Assembly (NCBI RefSeq): GCF_041601295.1
Contig: NZ_JBFIII010000028.1
Span: 1 to 31,139 of the forward strand
Source: Immundisolibacter sp.
Lineage (GTDB): Bacteria > Pseudomonadota > Gammaproteobacteria > Immundisolibacterales > Immundisolibacteraceae
Direction of reading: 5' to 3'
Length of the DNA stretch: 31,139 nucleotides
Below are positions 9,640 through 17,580 of the stretch, one piece after another. The notes under the pieces are model-generated. The model saw only the letters and a program-made list of their open reading frames with translations. It did not search any database and was not told the origin of the DNA. Each line of letters begins with the position of its first letter. The stretch's first letter is position 1. Made by a program: the position numbers and the translations under genes.

Positions 9640-10293
9640 ATGTCGATCAAAGATATTGCTCAGCGGGGCTACAGGTTCCAACGGGCCATGCGCGTTTGGC
9701 TCTGGCAGGCAAGGTTGTTGTGGCTGTTTGCCGCGGGGCTGGCCGTATTCGCTATCGTCTTTATTTCGGGACAGGAAGGTTGGACAGAGCTGACAGCATT
9801 CGGTCTGCAATTTGCTGGACTGTCGGTCAGCGTTTACGGTCTCGACAAGACGCGTCGAGATTTCAGAAAACCGTCCATTGCAGCCCTGGCGGGCGATTGG
9901 TGGGCCAAGCGCCCACGCTGGCGGCCCAGGAGCGACACAATTTCGCTCAGTTTACTTTTGACATCCGACACTCGGGGTGTCCCGCCGATCAGCAACTTGA
10001 TGCCTGTACCCACCGATGGGCCGCTCGAGGAGCGGGTTGCCGCGTTGACACAGAACATGGAGCAGATATCACGCGACGTGTATCCCGCTCTGAAGACATT
10101 ATTTGAACTTAGCGATGGAAACCAAGACGGCATCGCGTCGGAGAGGACCACGCGCGAGACGGCCCAGAAGCAACTGGATAAAAAGTTGGACCTGGCCATG
10201 ACAGACGGCCTGCTGATCTCGCTTGTTGGCCTGAGTTGGACCGCACTGGGGATTTTTCTGGATACGTTCGGTCCACAAATGTTGGCAAGCTGA
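9640..10293 (+). CDS. Membrane protein of unknown function, three predicted TM helices
   Basis: A 217-residue protein I do not recognise. Hydrophobic stretches at about residues 27-44, 51-67 and 189-207 suggest three membrane spans. Between them lies a soluble region with a Glu/Gln/Lys-rich, probably helical or coiled-coil stretch (about 128-187) that includes a short acidic DGNQDG loop. The first in-frame ATG after the upstream stop codon is 9640; the open frame extends further upstream, but only through the upstream gene. No strong ribosome site is visible. It separates the racemase-like gene from the next two CoA-transferase genes and uses less G+C-rich codons than they do, which points to an inserted gene. 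Confidence 0.65.
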   Translation: MSIKDIAQRGYRFQRAMRVWLWQARLLWLFAAGLAVFAIVFISGQEGWTELTAFGLQFAGLSVSVYGLDKTRRDFRKPSIAALAGDWWAKRPRWRPRSDTISLSLLLTSDTRGVPPISNLMPVPTDGPLEERVAALTQNMEQISRDVYPALKTLFELSDGNQDGIASERTTRETAQKQLDKKLDLAMTDGLLISLVGLSWTALGIFLDTFGPQMLAS

Positions 10294-10325
10294 CCGCGTG
10301 TTTACACGAGTAATTGGAAGAACCC

Positions 10326-11576
10326 ATGAACAAATCCGAGTTCTACAAAGACGCCCGCACCGACGGGCGCGGCCCGCTGGCCGGCATTCGCGTGCTGGAG
10401 GCCACCAATTACGGGGCAGGGCCCATCTGCGGCATGGTGCTGTCGGACCTGGGGGCGGAGTCCATCAAATGCGAGCAGCCGCAGGGCGGTGATCCCATCC
10501 GTGCCTGGCCACCCTATGTCTGCGGCGCCGACGGCAAGGATCTGTGGTCCGGCGTGTGGGGACTTACCTTCAATCGCGGCAAGCGCGCGGTGACCCTGGA
10601 CTTGCGCCAACCGGAGGGACAGGACCTGTTCCGGCGGCTGGCGGCGCAGGCCGATGTGGTGATCGAGAATTTTCTGCCCGGCACCATGGCTCGCTGGGGC
10701 CTGGGCTATGCCGACCTCAAGGCGGTCAAGCCGGAGCTGATTTATGTGTCCATCTCCGGCTTTGGCCAGTGGGGACCGCTCAGCGGCAAGCGCGGCCTCG
10801 ACCCGGTCGGACAGGCCATGGGTGGGGTGATGGCCGCCACTGGCGAAGCCGATGGCCCGCCGCTGCGCGTCGGGCTGGCGATTGCCGACAACATGTCCGG
10901 CTGGCTAGGCGCGCTGGGCGCGCTGGCGGCGCTGCACTACCGGCGCAACACCGGCTGCGGCCAGTGGGTGGACGCCAGCCTGATCGACGCCATGCTCAGC
11001 TCCAGCGACGTCAAGCTGATGGGCGTTGCCAACGCCGGCATGCAGGTCCGCCGCAGTGGCAACGGCACCGATCTGGGCGCGCCGCTGGACATTTTTCGGT
11101 GCGCTGACGGCGAGTACCTGTTTATTCACGCGCTATACGACCACCTGTGGCGGCGGCTGTGCGAGGCGATCGAGCGGCCGGACCTGAAGGACGATCCGCG
11201 CACCCGCGACTGGGCCGCCCGCGCCGCCAATATCCCGTTCGTGAATGAGGTGCTCGGCGAATGGACGGCGGCCCGCCCGCTGGCCCAGGCGCAGGCGAGC
11301 CTGGACGCCGTGGGTGTCACCTGTGGGCCGGTGCTGTCGTTCCCGCAGATTCTGGCGACCGCCCACTACCGCGAGCGCGAGGGTGTGGTGGAACTGAATC
11401 ACCCGACGTACGGCCCGCTCAGTCATTACGGATTTCCCACCAAGTTCTCTCGCACTCCGGCCCAGCCGCGGAGTGTCGCGCCCGCCCTGGGGCAGGACAA
11501 CGAACAGGTTTACGGCGAACTGCTCGGGCTGTCCGCAGCAGAACGCCAGGCTCTGACCGCCAGGGGGGTAATCTGA
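10326..11576 (+). CDS. CaiB/BaiF family III CoA-transferase, first of a coupled pair
   Basis: A 416-residue family III CoA-transferase that would move CoA between acyl groups in the cytoplasm. The catalytic aspartate expected in this family (Asp169 in formyl-CoA transferase) lies in LAIADNMSGW at D188. 'NRGKRAVTLDLRQPEG' and 'ADVVIENFLPGTMARWGLGY' are typical of the family. GGAAG sits five bases upstream of the ATG at 10326. An in-frame ATG 12 bases earlier lacks that spacing. The stop overlaps the start of the next gene by one base, and the two proteins are clear paralogues along their length, so they may form a two-subunit transferase such as BbsEF or SmtAB. The substrate cannot be read from sequence. 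Confidence 0.9.
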   Translation: MNKSEFYKDARTDGRGPLAGIRVLEATNYGAGPICGMVLSDLGAESIKCEQPQGGDPIRAWPPYVCGADGKDLWSGVWGLTFNRGKRAVTLDLRQPEGQDLFRRLAAQADVVIENFLPGTMARWGLGYADLKAVKPELIYVSISGFGQWGPLSGKRGLDPVGQAMGGVMAATGEADGPPLRVGLAIADNMSGWLGALGALAALHYRRNTGCGQWVDASLIDAMLSSSDVKLMGVANAGMQVRRSGNGTDLGAPLDIFRCADGEYLFIHALYDHLWRRLCEAIERPDLKDDPRTRDWAARAANIPFVNEVLGEWTAARPLAQAQASLDAVGVTCGPVLSFPQILATAHYREREGVVELNHPTYGPLSHYGFPTKFSRTPAQPRSVAPALGQDNEQVYGELLGLSAAERQALTARGVI

Positions 11577-12808
11577 TGACCGCCGACGAGTTCTACGCCC
11601 AGGCCGCAACCGATACCGGACCTCTTGTCGGCGTGCGGGTACTGGACGCCTCCGCCTACGGGCCGGGGCCACTGTGTGGTCAGGTTCTGGCCGACCTAGG
11701 TGCCGAGGTGATCAAGATCGACCTGCCGGGCAGCGGCGATCCGGCGCGCGACATCCCTCCCTACGTCAGCAGCGACCCGGCGCAACGCAAGGAAGCCAGC
11801 GTCTGGCACCTCACCTTCAACCGCGGCAAAAAAGGCATCACGCTGGACATCCGCAAACCCGAGGGTCAGGCGCTGTTCAAGCGCCTCGTGGCCTTGAGCG
11901 ATGTGGTGATCGAGAGTTTCACCCCCGGCACTCTGGCTGGCTGGGGCCTTGGCTATGACGATCTGAAAGCGGTGAAGCCGGATGTGGTGCTGGTGTCCAT
12001 CTCGGCCTTCGGCCAGTTCGGGCCGTGGTCCAGCCGCAAGGGCTTCGACCCGATGGCGCAGGCCATGGCCGGCATGATGCAGGTGACCGGCGAACTGGGC
12101 GGCCGGCCGCTGCGCTCGGGCAATGCCACCGTGGATCATATGTGCGCCTGGCATGGCGCTATTGCCGCCATCGCCGCCCTGCACCATCGCGATGCGACGG
12201 CCGAGGGCCAGTGGCTGGACGTGAGCCTGGCCGACGTCACCTTGTACACCACCGACCTGCATCTGATGGGTGCCGCCAATGCCGGCTACGAGACCAAACG
12301 CCTGGGCAACGCCACCGATTCGGGCGCGCCGTTCAACGCGTTTCGTACCTCGGACGGGCAGTGGATTTTCATCAATGCGGCACTGGACGCGCACTGGAAG
12401 CGCCTGTGCCCGCTGATGGGACGCGACGATCTGACCGGTCTCGACTATTCCGGGCGTATGGCGGACTGGCAGGCCATCGATGCCATGGTCGCCGACTGGG
12501 CGGCAAGTCAGCCACTCGCGGAGCTGCTCGCGCTACTGGACGGCGCCGGTATCACCTGTGCCCCGATTGCCAGCTTCGAACAGATTCTGGCCGAACCCCA
12601 CTACCGCGAACGCGGCAGCGTGACCGAGTTCGACCACCCCGTCTTTGGCACACTTACCAGCTACGGCCCGTGTCCAAAATTCTCGGTCAGCCCGACCCGC
12701 ATTCGCGCCCCTGCGCCGCGCATGGGCGAGCACAACGCGCAGGTATATGGCGCTCTGGGATTGGCAGCGAGTGACTTGGATGCCCTGCGCACAGCCGGCG
12801 TGGTGTGA
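11576..12808 (+). CDS. CaiB/BaiF family III CoA-transferase, second of a coupled pair
   Basis: A 410-residue paralogue of the preceding protein with the same layout: N-terminal 'GPLVGVRVLDASAYGPGP', 'NRGKKGITLDIRKPEG', 'SDVVIESFTPGTLAGWGLGY', and the expected catalytic aspartate at D187 (in NATVDHMCAW). The frame is open far upstream, but the ATG at 11576 gives the family N-terminus, has a run of G (GGGGGG) about seven bases before it, and shares its A with the TGA stop of the upstream gene, so translation is coupled. It converges on the opposite-strand CoA-transferase gene ending at 12837, only 28 bases away, with no obvious terminator between. Confidence 0.9.
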   Translation: MTADEFYAQAATDTGPLVGVRVLDASAYGPGPLCGQVLADLGAEVIKIDLPGSGDPARDIPPYVSSDPAQRKEASVWHLTFNRGKKGITLDIRKPEGQALFKRLVALSDVVIESFTPGTLAGWGLGYDDLKAVKPDVVLVSISAFGQFGPWSSRKGFDPMAQAMAGMMQVTGELGGRPLRSGNATVDHMCAWHGAIAAIAALHHRDATAEGQWLDVSLADVTLYTTDLHLMGAANAGYETKRLGNATDSGAPFNAFRTSDGQWIFINAALDAHWKRLCPLMGRDDLTGLDYSGRMADWQAIDAMVADWAASQPLAELLALLDGAGITCAPIASFEQILAEPHYRERGSVTEFDHPVFGTLTSYGPCPKFSVSPTRIRAPAPRMGEHNAQVYGALGLAASDLDALRTAGVV

Positions 12809-12836
12809 ACTGACCCCGTCAGCGTCAGGAACCCTT

Positions 12837-14054
12837 TTATACCGGTCGCCACTGGAGGACGCCCTGCGTTTGCAGCGCGCCGATATGCGCCGCGTCGTAG
12901 CCCAGCAACTCGCCCAGCACCTGCGCGTTGTGCTCGCCCAGAAACGGCGCTTCCAGCGGCAGTTCGTCGGGAAAGGCCGAAAAACGCAGTGGCACGCCGG
13001 GCACGTCGAACTCGCCCAGCGCGCGATCGAAAATGGTTCGCACCGTGCGCCGCACCCGCGCGTGGGGCAACTTCACCACCTCCTCCACCGACAGCACCGG
13101 TGCCACCGGCACGCGCTCGGCTTCGAGCCGGCGGATCGCCTCGGCGTCGTCGCCGACCGAGGCCAGCCAGTTCTCGATCAGGGTCACGACTGCGGGCAGG
13201 TTGGCCACCCGCGTCGCGTTTTCCGAAAAGCGCGGGTCCGTTGCGAGCTGCGGCTGGCCCATGACGCGGCACAGCTGATCCCACTGCCTGCCGAGCGCAA
13301 CGATCACCAGATAACCCTGTGCGCCCTTGAAAATACCCAGCGGCGCCACGGAAAAATGCTGCCGGCCGGTGCGCCGCGGCACGATGCTGCCGCCACTCGC
13401 GCTCACCGCCTGGATGCCGATTTCCTGGCCGCTGACATAAACATCCAGCAGGCTGATATCCAGATACTGTCCAGGGCCGCCGCGCTCGCGGTGCAGCAAG
13501 GCCGCCAGCACCGCCGCCAGCGCAAAACCGCCGGTGGCGGCATCGCCAAAGGCCAGCTGCGGAAAGTACGGCGAGCCATCCGGCTCGCCAATCAGGCTGG
13601 TGAAGCCGGAGTAGGCCTGCGCGATGTAGTCATAGCCCGGCAGATTGGCCAGCGGCCCGCTTTGACCAAAGGCCGAGATCGAGCACATCACCAGGCGTGG
13701 ATTGAGCGCATGCACGGTGTCCCAGTCCAGACCCATGCGGCCGATGGCGCCGGGGGAGAAATTCTCGATCAACACGTCCACCTGCGCCGCCAGATCGCTC
13801 AGAATCTGCCGGCCAGCCGGGGTACGTACGTCCACACACAGGCCTTTCTTGCCGCGGTTCTGCTGTACGAAGTAGGCACTGCGCCCGTCGCGGATATAGG
13901 GCAGCCGGCGCGACAAATCGCCGTCGGGCGCCAGCTCCACCTTGATCACCTCCGCGCCCATTTCGGCCATCAGGCGTGCGGTGGTCGGGCCGGCCACCAC
14001 CTGGCTCAGGTCAAGCACCCGGTAACCACTCAAGATATGCGCCGGAACGGGCAT
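12837..14054 (-). CDS. CaiB/BaiF family III CoA-transferase, opposite strand
   Basis: A 405-residue family III CoA-transferase with 'QQNRGKKGLCVDVRTPAG', 'VDVLIENFSPGAIGRMGLDW' and the expected catalytic aspartate at D171 (in LAFGDAATGG). The open frame runs 75 codons further upstream, but that part is antisense to the next gene's leader. The ATG at 14054 has AAGGAG at the right distance (minus strand, 14061-14070) and begins MPVPAHILSGYRVLDL, the usual family start. It is more like classical CaiB/formyl-CoA-transferase proteins than like its two neighbours, so it was probably recruited separately. Substrate unknown. Confidence 0.9.
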   Translation of the reverse strand: MPVPAHILSGYRVLDLSQVVAGPTTARLMAEMGAEVIKVELAPDGDLSRRLPYIRDGRSAYFVQQNRGKKGLCVDVRTPAGRQILSDLAAQVDVLIENFSPGAIGRMGLDWDTVHALNPRLVMCSISAFGQSGPLANLPGYDYIAQAYSGFTSLIGEPDGSPYFPQLAFGDAATGGFALAAVLAALLHRERGGPGQYLDISLLDVYVSGQEIGIQAVSASGGSIVPRRTGRQHFSVAPLGIFKGAQGYLVIVALGRQWDQLCRVMGQPQLATDPRFSENATRVANLPAVVTLIENWLASVGDDAEAIRRLEAERVPVAPVLSVEEVVKLPHARVRRTVRTIFDRALGEFDVPGVPLRFSAFPDELPLEAPFLGEHNAQVLGELLGYDAAHIGALQTQGVLQWRPV

Positions 14055-14193
14055 GAACGGTCTCCTTTCGAACCAAGGGCGATGCGAGGCTAGCGGCTGC
14101 GGCCAGCTCTTGCAAAGGGGCGGCCTGGAAGGCGTCGCCCCTCCGCCGGGGCAAACCACGCGTCGGTATCTGGATTCCGCTAGACTTCGCGCC
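14055..14193. promoter_or_regulatory. Divergent intergenic region before the metal-export genes
   Basis: Separates the minus-strand CoA-transferase from the plus-strand metal-export genes. It contains an inverted repeat GGGGCG…CGCCCC (about 14115-14139) that could be a regulator site. I find no pair of convincing promoter hexamers, and no regulator gene for the efflux system lies in the window. Confidence 0.3.
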
Positions 14194-14580
14194 ATGCCCC
14201 TGCGCTGTTTGCCTCGCCCCTGGTTACTGACACTGGTCTGTGTCGCGCTGCTGTTTGTGCGGCTGGGCGGCGCGCACATGCATCTGTGCTTCGATGGCGG
14301 CGAGCCACCGGCCAGCTTGCATGTGACCGATGCCGGCCATCACGCCGAGCATCACGACGGCCAGGACCACGTGGATCGGGACGTGTCGCTGCTTGGCGAT
14401 GCGCTGACCAAGTTTGGCAAGTCGAGCCTGGATCAGCCATTGCTGCTGGCCGCGTTCTGGCTAGTGGTTCTTCTGCTTGCCCGACTACGGATACGCCCCG
14501 TCGACCCGCCATGGGTCGCCATTTCTCCACCCCGCTTTTGTCGCCCGCCCCCGCGCGGGCCGCCCCTGCACGCCTCCTGA
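14194..14580 (+). CDS. Small His-rich membrane protein preceding czcCBA
   Basis: A 128-residue protein with a hydrophobic N-terminus (about residues 10-25, signal anchor or signal peptide), a His/Asp-rich stretch between residues 28 and 62 (HMH, HH, EHHDGQDH, DRD), a second hydrophobic helix (about 83-98) and a Pro/Arg-rich tail. The histidine-rich part would face the periplasm and is suited to binding Zn, Cu, Co or Ni. Similar small proteins often sit at the head of heavy-metal RND operons, which is the position here: czcC starts 56 bases downstream. No strong ribosome site is seen, so the start is uncertain. A metal-sensing or metal-chaperone role is inference. Confidence 0.6.
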   Translation: MPLRCLPRPWLLTLVCVALLFVRLGGAHMHLCFDGGEPPASLHVTDAGHHAEHHDGQDHVDRDVSLLGDALTKFGKSSLDQPLLLAAFWLVVLLLARLRIRPVDPPWVAISPPRFCRPPPRGPPLHAS

Positions 14581-14636
14581 ACCCACGCCGTCCGCGGTAC
14601 GCGGACGCCTGTTTCGATTCCCTCACGGGAGGCTGC

Positions 14637-15953
14637 ATGTTTTCTTCCTCAATCCGCCGCGCGTGGCTGTGCGCGGCCATGTTGGGCGCGCTCAGCGTGC
14701 CTTTGGCTGCGGCGACCGGGACGCCCGACGCGCACCACGTCGATCATCCGGGACCGCATTTCACCTTGGCCGAGGCCCTGGCGCGGGCGCAGGCGCGACA
14801 CCCGCTGTTCGCGTCCTACCGGGCGCAGTTGCAGGCCGCCGACGGGCGCGCCGTCCAGGCTGGCGTCCGTCCGGCGCCAGCGCTGAACCTCACGGTCGAG
14901 AACGCCTTCGGAACCGGCGAGATCAGCGGCTATTCAGCCGCCGAGACCACGCTCGGCTTCAGCCAGCTGATCGAACGCGGCGGCCTACGCGACCGGCGCA
15001 TCGAAACCGCCGCCGCGGGTCGCCAACAGGTTGCCACCGACGCCGACATTGCGCGTCTGGACCTGCGTGCGGACGTGGCACGCCGCTTCGTGCACGTGCT
15101 GTCGGATCAGGCACAGCTTGGCATCACGCGCGAGGCGACCGGGCTTGCCACGAGCACGCTTGCCGAGGTCGAACGGCGGGTCGCGGCGGCGCGCGTGCCG
15201 CTGGCCGAGCGTTTGCGGGCGCAGATCTCGCTGGAACGCGCGCGGCTGGCCGAGGAGCACGCCGAGCACGAGCTGCTGTCCTCGCGCCGCCATCTGGCCG
15301 CCGCCACCGGCAGCATGCAGGCCGATTTCGGCCTGGCCGAGGGCGACCTGCTGCGCCTGCCACCGGTAGCGGACTTCGAAACCCTGCTGGCACAGGTGCA
15401 GGCCACGCCGGACCTGCTGCGCTTTGCCAGCGAAACGCGCCTGCGTGAATCGGAGCTGCGCCTGGCGCAGGCACGCCGCACGCCGGGCCTGACGCTGGGC
15501 GCCGGTATTCGCCGGCTGGAAACGAGTGACGACGTGGGCCTGATCTTCTCCGCTTCCATGCCGCTGTTTGGCGCCCCGCGCGAGCGCGGCAACATCCTTG
15601 AAAGCGAAGCGCGCCTGGCCCAGGTCGGACCCGAACGCGAACAGGCCATGCTCAAGGCGCAGGCCCGGCTGTACGAAATCTGGCAGGAGCTGAACCACGC
15701 CCGGGTCGAGGTCGAGGCACAGCGCGAGCGGGTGGTGCCGGCGGTGGAGCAGGCACTTGAACAGACCCGCCATGCCTACCAACGCGGTCGCTACTCGCTG
15801 CTCGAACTGCGTGACGCGCAGGCCGAATGGGCCAGCCAGCGCCGTCGCCTGATCGAAGCGGCGTCCGAGTACCACGGCTATCTGATCGAAATCCAGCGCC
15901 TCACCGGCGCACCCGCGCCGGGACCGGCCGCCACCGCATCGAGCCAGCCATGA
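14637..15953 (+). CDS. czcC: Outer-membrane channel of a heavy-metal efflux system (CzcC/TolC family)
   Basis: A 438-residue TolC-family outer-membrane factor, the exit duct of the CBA efflux complex. The N-terminus is a Sec signal peptide ending near LAAA, followed by a short His-containing stretch (DAHHVDHPGPH) that may touch metal. Two repeats of long amphipathic helices then follow, as in TolC/CzcC proteins ('FTLAEALARAQARHPLF' opens the first). The start is supported by GGGAGG five to six bases upstream. It overlaps the adaptor gene by four bases (ATGA), so the two are translationally coupled. No tail lipobox is seen. Confidence 0.9.
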   Translation: MFSSSIRRAWLCAAMLGALSVPLAAATGTPDAHHVDHPGPHFTLAEALARAQARHPLFASYRAQLQAADGRAVQAGVRPAPALNLTVENAFGTGEISGYSAAETTLGFSQLIERGGLRDRRIETAAAGRQQVATDADIARLDLRADVARRFVHVLSDQAQLGITREATGLATSTLAEVERRVAAARVPLAERLRAQISLERARLAEEHAEHELLSSRRHLAAATGSMQADFGLAEGDLLRLPPVADFETLLAQVQATPDLLRFASETRLRESELRLAQARRTPGLTLGAGIRRLETSDDVGLIFSASMPLFGAPRERGNILESEARLAQVGPEREQAMLKAQARLYEIWQELNHARVEVEAQRERVVPAVEQALEQTRHAYQRGRYSLLELRDAQAEWASQRRRLIEAASEYHGYLIEIQRLTGAPAPGPAATASSQP

Positions 15954-17215
15954 AACACACCCTGTATCCCTGGACCCTGGTCGCCCTGCTAGGCCTGACG
16001 CTGGCCGCCTGCGGCCAGTCTGAAGCGCCCGCCGACGCCAATCCTCCCGCCGTGGAGTCCGAACACAGCGCCGCCGCGACACAAGAAGCGCCCAAAGGCC
16101 CGCACAACGGCCGTCTGCTGACGGATGGCGACTTCGTCGTCGAGCTGGCGATCTTTGAATCCGGCGTGCCGCCGGAATACCGCGCCTGGGTGACGAGCAA
16201 GGGCAAACCCGTGGCCCCGGACGCCGTTCAACTGACGGTCGAACTGGGCCGCCTGGACGGCGAGAAAAACCTGTTCCGCTTCGCGCCGCAGGAGGATTTT
16301 TTGCGCGGCGACGGCGTGGTGACCGAGCCGCATTCCTTCGATGTGAACGTGCAGGCCACGTTTCAGGGCAACACCCATCGCTGGGCGTACGACAGTTACG
16401 AAGGCCGGGTCACCATCGCCGCCCAGAGCGCCGGGACCGCTGGTATCGGCACGGATACCGCCGGCCCGCGCCTGATCCGCGACCTGCTGCCGCTGTACGG
16501 AAAGATTGCGACCAACCCGGACGCGGTGCGCGATGTGGCAGCGCGCTTTCCCGGGCTGGTCAAGAGCGTAAGCAAGTCGGTGGGCGATACCGTGCGCGCC
16601 GGCGAGGTGCTGGCGCGCGTGGAATCCAACGATTCGCTACAGGTCTACACCGTGACGGCGCCGATCGGCGGGGTCATCACGGCGCGCATGACCAATCCCG
16701 GCCAGCAGGCTGGCGACAGACCGCTGTTGACGATCAGCGATCTGTCGCAGGTGTGGGCGGAGCTGTCAGTGTTTCCGCGCGACCTGGCGCATATCCGCGT
16801 TGGTCAGGAAGTTCGCCTCAAGGCGATTGATGGCGAGCGCAGCGTCAAGGGCACCATCGCACGCATCGCCCCCGCCGCCGGCAACGCCGGCCAGGCGCTG
16901 ACGGTGTGGGCGAGTTTCGATGCCAGCGACGGCGGCTGGACCCCGGGTCTGTACGTCAACGCCGAGGTCATGGTCGGTGGCGCTCAGGTACCGCTGGCGG
17001 TGCAGGCTTCCGGCCTGCAAGCATTTCGGGATTTCACCGTGGTGTTCGCGCGTGTCGGCGAGACCTACGAGGTACGCATGCTGGAATTGGGCCGCAGCGA
17101 CGGCGAGTACGTGGAGGTACTCGGCGGCCTGAAGCCAGGTACCGAGTATGTCAGCGAAAACAGTTACCTGATCAAGGCCGACATCGAGAAATCCGGCGCT
17201 TCGCACGACCACTGA
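15950..17215 (+). CDS. czcB: Periplasmic adaptor of a heavy-metal efflux system (CzcB family)
   Basis: A 421-residue membrane-fusion protein linking the inner-membrane pump to the outer-membrane channel. It is a predicted lipoprotein: lipobox LAAC near residue 20 after MKHTLYPWTLVALLGLT. Next is the N-terminal domain typical of CzcB-type adaptors ('PHNGRLLTDGDFVVELAIFE'), then the lipoyl hairpin region ('GDTVRAGEVLARVES') and beta-barrel and membrane-proximal domains. The last four residues include HDH, a possible metal contact. Start at 15950 follows from overlap with the czcC stop and from the signal peptide; the frame upstream lies inside czcC. Confidence 0.92.
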   Translation: MKHTLYPWTLVALLGLTLAACGQSEAPADANPPAVESEHSAAATQEAPKGPHNGRLLTDGDFVVELAIFESGVPPEYRAWVTSKGKPVAPDAVQLTVELGRLDGEKNLFRFAPQEDFLRGDGVVTEPHSFDVNVQATFQGNTHRWAYDSYEGRVTIAAQSAGTAGIGTDTAGPRLIRDLLPLYGKIATNPDAVRDVAARFPGLVKSVSKSVGDTVRAGEVLARVESNDSLQVYTVTAPIGGVITARMTNPGQQAGDRPLLTISDLSQVWAELSVFPRDLAHIRVGQEVRLKAIDGERSVKGTIARIAPAAGNAGQALTVWASFDASDGGWTPGLYVNAEVMVGGAQVPLAVQASGLQAFRDFTVVFARVGETYEVRMLELGRSDGEYVEVLGGLKPGTEYVSENSYLIKADIEKSGASHDH

Positions 17216-17222
17216 ACCGGCC

Positions 17223-17570
17223 ATGGAAACACTCATCAAATACGCCCTGTCGGCGGCGCTGGTGGTGGCGATTTCGGAAGCCGCGCGGCGCCTTTCCTGG
17301 CTGGGCGCGCTGCTGGCCTCGCTGCCGCTGGTGTCGGTCCTGGCCATGATCTGGCTGTGGCACGACACGCACGATCCGCAGCGCATTGCGCGGCTGTCGG
17401 TCAGCATCTTCTGGCTGGTGCTGCCATCCCTGGTGCTGTTCGTGAGCCTGCCGGTGCTGCTGCGCCGGGGGGTCGGTTTCTATCCGTCCCTGCTCGTGGC
17501 CGGTGTGCTCACCGCGCTGTCCTATTTTTTGATGCTGGCGCTGCTGCGGCGCGCCGGCATCGTCCTGTAA
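17223..17570 (+). CDS. DUF3147 family inner-membrane protein inside the czc operon
   Basis: A 115-residue, very hydrophobic protein with about four membrane helices. The pattern 'KYALSAALVVAISEAARR…LGALLASLPLVS', then 'MIWLWHDTHD' and 'SIFWLVLPSLVLF', matches the DUF3147 family as I know it; its function is not established. It starts seven bases after czcB and ends ten bases before czcA, so it is transcribed with the pump. This placement suggests a helper for pump assembly or metal handling, which is inference. A weak ribosome site implies translation by coupling. Confidence 0.8.
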   Translation: METLIKYALSAALVVAISEAARRLSWLGALLASLPLVSVLAMIWLWHDTHDPQRIARLSVSIFWLVLPSLVLFVSLPVLLRRGVGFYPSLLVAGVLTALSYFLMLALLRRAGIVL

Positions 17571-17580
17571 GGGTCATCCC

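Noticed and set aside
9997..10140. EF-hand-like loop (DGNQDG) in the membrane protein at 9640-10293
   Set aside because: Positions 8 and 12 of the canonical loop do not fit, so calcium binding is not supported.
12645..14093. A 482-codon plus-strand frame opposite the fourth CoA-transferase
   Set aside because: Its first part re-reads the end of the previous gene in another frame and the rest is antisense to a clear CaiB-family gene.
14055..14279. N-terminal extension of the fourth CoA-transferase to 14279
   Set aside because: Would overlap the His-rich gene antisense and lacks the family N-terminus; AAGGAG precedes the ATG at 14054.
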